45,073 bases of DNA from Gammaproteobacteria bacterium (GTDB lineage Bacteria > Pseudomonadota > Gammaproteobacteria > Eutrophobiales > Eutrophobiaceae): contig CANKCB010000018.1 in assembly GCA_947480335.1 (NCBI GenBank), positions 1-45,073 on the forward strand, given 5' to 3'. The notes under the pieces are model-generated. The model made no database searches and was not told the DNA's origin. It was given only the letters and a program-made list of their open reading frames with translations. Position 1 is the stretch's first letter. Each line of letters begins with the position of its first letter. A program made the translations under genes and the position numbers. Below, in pieces: positions 42,035 to 45,073 of the stretch.

Positions 42035-43279
42035 ATGTTTCTCACACCACTACGAAAACTGATCGTACCTTGCAGCCTGATACTGGCCTCTATACTGTTA
42101 CGCCAGTACGTCCCTGAACTGCCAGCGGTTTATCTGCAGTTGGTTATCCTGTTACCTTATCTGAGCCTGGGACTAGCCCTGATTCTCTGCGTGTTCTTTC
42201 ACCTTTCACGCTTGTTTGCCGCCTCGCTGGTCATATTATGCGCCTACTTTTTGATACAGACCCATTTGCAAACATCGCTACAGGACGACTTATCCTTATT
42301 ACTGTACGCCTCCATCAGTTTTGTCATTCCCACCACGATACTGATGTTGCAGTTATTACCGGAACGCGGACTGAACAATCTGTATGGCTTTATGGTCGTT
42401 TCGATCATACCGCTGCAAGTGGCAGCCATGCTGCTAATCTATCTACTGGTTCCGGTCGAAACCCTGGTTAATTTCATCAGGCAGGATCTGCCGCTGCATC
42501 CATTCGATTCCTACATGATGTCACTCGCTATCAGTGCCTGTTATCTGCTGGTATGGATCGTCGGCTTGGTGTAATTAATCCGTCACAACGAAGAGACGAT
42601 GGCGGCTCTCACCGGCGTATTGGGTTTTAGCTGTATCTCGTTTGCTCTGTTTGACTAGCCTTACATCTCAACCGTGATGTTCAGCGGCTGCGGTATCAGT
42701 CTGATTACCAGCCTGTTAAACAACTCCTACAGCATGGCCTTTCAGGATGAACTGACCGGATTGCTCGGACGGCGCGCCCTGAATGACCGTATGAAAGGCC
42801 TGGGCAGACAGTATGTAATCGCCATGATCGATGTGGATCATTTCAAGAAATTCAACGACACCTACGGTCATGATACCGGCGATGATGTGCTGAAAATGGT
42901 CAGCAAAAAAATCGGTGACGTGGGTGGAGGCGGTATTGCCTATCGCTATGGCGGCGAAGAATTCTGCGTGCTGTTCCCGGGCAAAATAGCCGATGATTGC
43001 ATACCGTTCCTTGAACTGATCCGTAAAAGAGTGGAAAATCATAAAATGATTGTCAAAAACGTCAAGCACCGGCCAAAATCAGCTGAAACCGGTCATAAGC
43101 GCCGTGGACGTCGTGCAGGTTCATGCACAGAAATAACCGTCTCAGTAACCATCAGTATAGGAGTGGCAGAACGCAATGAAAATCTCAACCGGACAGATGA
43201 AGTGCTGAAAGCAGCCGATTCGGCACTCTATATTGCCAAACATGACGGTCGTAGCTGCCTGCGTATATCGGAGGCATGA
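42035..43279 (+). pseudogene. diguanylate cyclase with membrane sensor, interrupted by two in-frame stops
   Basis: One reading frame covers an N-terminal membrane region (about six helices, 42035-42571), a stop TAA at 42572-42574, 27 sense codons, a second stop TAG at 42656-42658, then a GGDEF domain to 43279. The segment between the stops (LTGVLGFSCISFALFD, then PYISTVMFSG after the TAG) reads as normal family sequence, so the stops are probably nonsense changes in a once intact gene. The GGDEF part keeps 'AMIDVDHFKKFNDTYGHD' and the active-site RYGGEEF, and has no RxxD inhibitory site. An ATG at 42674 has no ribosome binding site, so separate expression of the cyclase is doubtful. Confidence 0.8.
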
Positions 43280-43692
43280 TGATTAAAGTATTCTGTTACT
43301 TGTTAAATTCTGGCAAATTTCCGTCAATGAAAAGCCTGGGTGGTTTAGCCTGTTTATCCTTACTGATCCTGTTGACCGCTTCTCCAGCTGCAGTGGTACA
43401 GGCGGCTCCCAGTGGTTCAGATTTGTTACAGGCCTGTACTCAATCAATGAAACACGGATTTGATGACATGGTAGGCAAGATGTGTACCTGGTATGTCACT
43501 CCCTGCGACTGCAAGATAGATAAAGGAATTCCATTGGTCTGTTTGCCCGCAGAAATTCCAACAGAAACGCTGGCGGGTATTGTGATTGATGGTTTGAAGG
43601 CACAACCGGAATTACAACAACTGGATGCAACACGGGCCGCTGCAACAATCCTGTCGGCTAAATATTCCTGTGGGCAAGGGCAGCTAGAATAA
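43279..43692 (+). CDS. secreted Rap1a/Tai-like small protein
   Basis: About 137 residues. GGAGG lies four bases before the ATG at 43279; a later ATG at 43327 would give a tidier signal peptide (LACLSLLILLTASPAAVVQA). The mature part follows the Rap1a/Tai pattern: DLLQACTQSM, 'KMCTWYVTPCDCKI', 'VCLPAEIPTETLAGIVIDGL', 'PELQQLDATRAAATIL' and a final YSC. Named relatives are immunity proteins against type VI amidase effectors, but most family members are orphans like this one, with no secretion genes nearby. It overlaps the end of the broken cyclase gene. Confidence 0.75.
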   Translation: MIKVFCYLLNSGKFPSMKSLGGLACLSLLILLTASPAAVVQAAPSGSDLLQACTQSMKHGFDDMVGKMCTWYVTPCDCKIDKGIPLVCLPAEIPTETLAGIVIDGLKAQPELQQLDATRAAATILSAKYSCGQGQLE

Positions 43693-43774
43693 CGACAAGC
43701 TGGCATGCCTGATAAACCCACTGATGAATTTCTCTACAGGCAATTCCCGATACTACAAATAATTCAACCTGACT

Positions 43775-44290
43775 ATGGATCCATTTCCTGTTAAGGCAGA
43801 TAACATCTTTTACATGACACCGGGCATCAACCTGCGCCGGGAACGTATCAAGGAATCGATTGCCGGTAGCCAGAAAACCATCGTCTTCACCTCATCTCCC
43901 GGTGCAGGAAAATCCACGCTGGCAGACTATCTGGAATCCCAGCCGGAATCCAACCAGAAAATCTGTCTGGTACAGGTAGACGATATTTTTAATCTAGCAA
44001 ATATTCTGGCACAAGTGAATGAAATCCGTGGCAATAGCTGGTATCGCTCCCAACCATATACCTACTATACCTCGCAGTTGATCGCGGGCAGCCGTATTGA
44101 AAACGTGGTGAGAATTCTGGAAGACGTACCAGGTATACACGCAGAACTGTCCGATCATGTGAAGTACACGCCTTCCGGCAAGCCACGTTATATGATTTTT
44201 TATGATCTGTATGCTGACAAGGCCGCTGCCGATGCAGCTATATCCAGTGGGCCTGCAGGCGGTGAACCCCTTGTCACGTTCAATCGGTAA
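43775..44290 (+). CDS. miniature P-loop protein with SPOR-like C-terminus
   Basis: 171 residues. A Walker A motif 'TSSPGAGKSTLADYLES' lies at about residues 40-56, but only some 20 residues of P-loop-domain-like sequence follow. The C-terminal 80 residues ('YYTSQLIAGSRIENVVRIL' and 'GKPRYMIFYDLYADKAAA') resemble a peptidoglycan-binding SPOR domain of DamX-type proteins. The usual AAA ATPase is about 250 residues, so this looks like an internal deletion product or a very short family. No membrane helix is visible between the halves. The function is unknown and expression is uncertain. Confidence 0.6.
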   Translation: MDPFPVKADNIFYMTPGINLRRERIKESIAGSQKTIVFTSSPGAGKSTLADYLESQPESNQKICLVQVDDIFNLANILAQVNEIRGNSWYRSQPYTYYTSQLIAGSRIENVVRILEDVPGIHAELSDHVKYTPSGKPRYMIFYDLYADKAAADAAISSGPAGGEPLVTFNR

Positions 44291-44388
44291 CATCACCGAC
44301 GAAATAGACACCGTAAAACTCCCTGCACTGCAATAGTTAATCTGTGATAGCTGGCTGGTAGAGAATTTCTTGTGACACTGTAGGCGCG

Positions 44389-44562
44389 CTAGAAACTGCG
44401 GATGGAGTTGACCACCATCACCAAAGATATCAGCATGATGGTTACGACGATACCAGTCATCAACCTGGCCTTCATCGACAAGCTAGAATCCTTTTGCAAA
44501 CAACAATGTTTGAATTTCTTGCCACTACCACAATGACAAGGCTCATTACGACCAGTATGCAT
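44389..44562 (-). CDS. 57-residue SEC-C motif protein with C-terminal membrane helix
   Basis: The frame starts ATG 44562, preceded by GGGGGT at proper spacing, and ends with TAG at 44389. The N-terminus is a SEC-C zinc-binding motif, GRNEPCHCGSGKKFKHCC, with the usual C-x-C-x8-CC spacing. It is followed by a short linker and one hydrophobic helix (LMTGIVVTIMLISLVMVVNS). SEC-C motifs occur at the end of SecA and in many small proteins, where they bind zinc. A stand-alone motif tethered to a membrane is unusual. No function is assigned. Confidence 0.72.
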   Translation of the reverse strand: MHTGRNEPCHCGSGKKFKHCCLQKDSSLSMKARLMTGIVVTIMLISLVMVVNSIRSF

Positions 44563-44627
44563 ATTGTTACCCCCGGTTGTTAGCGATAAGCAAAGTAAAG
44601 ACTTCTATTTTTTAAAAAGATAATTGA

Positions 44628-44941
44628 TTATCGTTTGGTCTCAAGAAAGTTTATCGCCTCGGTAATATAGGTATCAAAGCAATCAAAAGCATGGTTACCA
44701 CCTTCTTCAATAATCTGCTTGCATCCGCGGTATTTTTGCACTGCCTGCCGGTAATCCAGCACTTCGTCCCCGGTCTGCACCAGCAACATATATTTTTCAG
44801 GCAAGCGAATGGCCGGCGTATCAGACAATTTGAAACCGGCAATATGATCTTCTGTTAACTTATAAGTATCATCAGTATGATAGTTTTTCAGGCCAGTATT
44901 GATATATTTTTGATTGAATAAACTGGCGGTCTCTAAATTCT
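44628..44941 (-). pseudogene. yqiA: 3' fragment of a YqiA-family esterase, cut by an insertion sequence
   Basis: About 103 codons of a YqiA-like esterase survive: 'LPEKYMLLVQTGDEVLDYRQ' followed by 'GCKQIIEEGGNHAFDCFDTY' with the catalytic His in NHAF. A normal YqiA has about 190-200 residues, so the N-terminal half with the nucleophile serine is missing. Reading outward, the frame meets TAG at 44940-44942, exactly where the left end of an IS30-like element begins. The fragment cannot be an active enzyme. Confidence 0.75.
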
Positions 44942-45073
44942 AATGCAACACCTTTAGTATGAACAGGAGTATATCAAACGAGGTGTTGAACAATGAGAAA
45001 TTATCATCGACTTAACCTGTCAGAACGGGAAGTGGTCGCATTGCATTATCATTCTGGCATGAGTATCCGGGAC
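44942..45073 (+). mobile_element. left end of an IS30-like insertion sequence
   Basis: The end carries GCAACACCT (44945-44953), which can pair with AGGTGTTG (44981-44988) just before the transposase start. It interrupts the yqiA fragment on its left. The element continues beyond the window, so its other terminal repeat and the target duplication cannot be seen. Confidence 0.6.
44993..45073 (+). CDS. transposase N-terminus, probably IS30 family (partial)
   Basis: 27 codons from ATG 44993 to the edge. The start MRNYHRLNLSEREVV and the following 'ALHYHSGMSIRD' resemble the N-terminal helix-turn-helix of IS30-type transposases (Leu-Ser-x-x-Glu-Arg then a Gly-x-Ser-Ile-Arg turn). The DDE catalytic core lies outside the window, so the family call is tentative. 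Confidence 0.55.
   Translation, partial: MRNYHRLNLSEREVVALHYHSGMSIRD

Noticed and set aside
42572-42658. Stop-codon readthrough or recoding (selenocysteine, altered code) in the GGDEF gene
   Set aside because: The stops are TAA and TAG, both used as normal terminators by other genes here, and no recoding structure was recognised.

Overview
The window reads as chromosome of a gammaproteobacterium. The evidence is indirect: a HigBA module, a YqiA-type esterase remnant, the mtnB-mtnD-mtnC order, a GGDEF protein of the kind common in Pseudomonas-like bacteria, an RND efflux pair, and a GC content near 50 percent. No rRNA, tRNA, CRISPR array or phage block was seen. The right edge enters an insertion sequence.

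Layout. Bases 1-501 hold the end of a higBA toxin-antitoxin pair, followed by a secreted PQQ-type sugar dehydrogenase (708-2126). A long co-directional minus-strand block follows (10326 down to 2144). It begins with a bufferin operon: a DUF2282 precursor peptide (bufA), a DUF692/MNIO modifying enzyme (bufB), a DUF2063 partner (bufC) and a DoxX protein (bufD). It continues into an arsenosugar-type cluster: radical SAM ArsS, a TVP38-reductase fusion, two glycosyltransferases and a flavoprotein. The last five genes are chained by four-base ATGA overlaps. A sterol-desaturase-family gene lies upstream.

Bases 11307-11709 contain a clear SAM-II riboswitch directly behind a sigma70-type promoter and ahead of an intrinsic terminator. 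The downstream gene is a small periplasmic rhodanese, not the usual methionine biosynthesis gene. Next come an unknown coiled-coil membrane protein, and a TetR regulator with its palindromic operator followed by an RND adaptor and pump (12665-17827).

The middle (17977-35049) is a mixed catabolic and transport region. It has a TonB-dependent receptor, RidA, a secreted amidohydrolase, an exonuclease-like protein, glycerate kinase, two solitary substrate-binding proteins and a mosaic lipoprotein (regulatory-like domain, haem c motif, beta-propeller). It also has an EamA exporter, small membrane proteins, an alanine-glyoxylate aminotransferase divergent from an FMN alpha-hydroxy-acid oxidase, and a large secreted alpha/beta hydrolase. 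Glycerate kinase, the aminotransferase and the hydroxy-acid oxidase could together recycle two-carbon acids.

The right part (35236-45073) has a TlpA-like thioredoxin, DUF2892 and DUF3014 proteins, and a two-subunit molybdenum hydroxylase. It also holds the methionine-salvage genes mtnB, mtnD and mtnC, and a diguanylate cyclase gene interrupted by two in-frame stops. After that come a Rap1a-like secreted protein, a miniature P-loop/SPOR protein, a 57-residue SEC-C protein and a yqiA fragment cut by an IS30-like element. Several short perfect palindromes are dispersed between genes.

The most interesting material is the bufferin plus arsenosugar block with its repeat-rich promoter, and the SAM-II riboswitch controlling a rhodanese, apparently by transcription attenuation.
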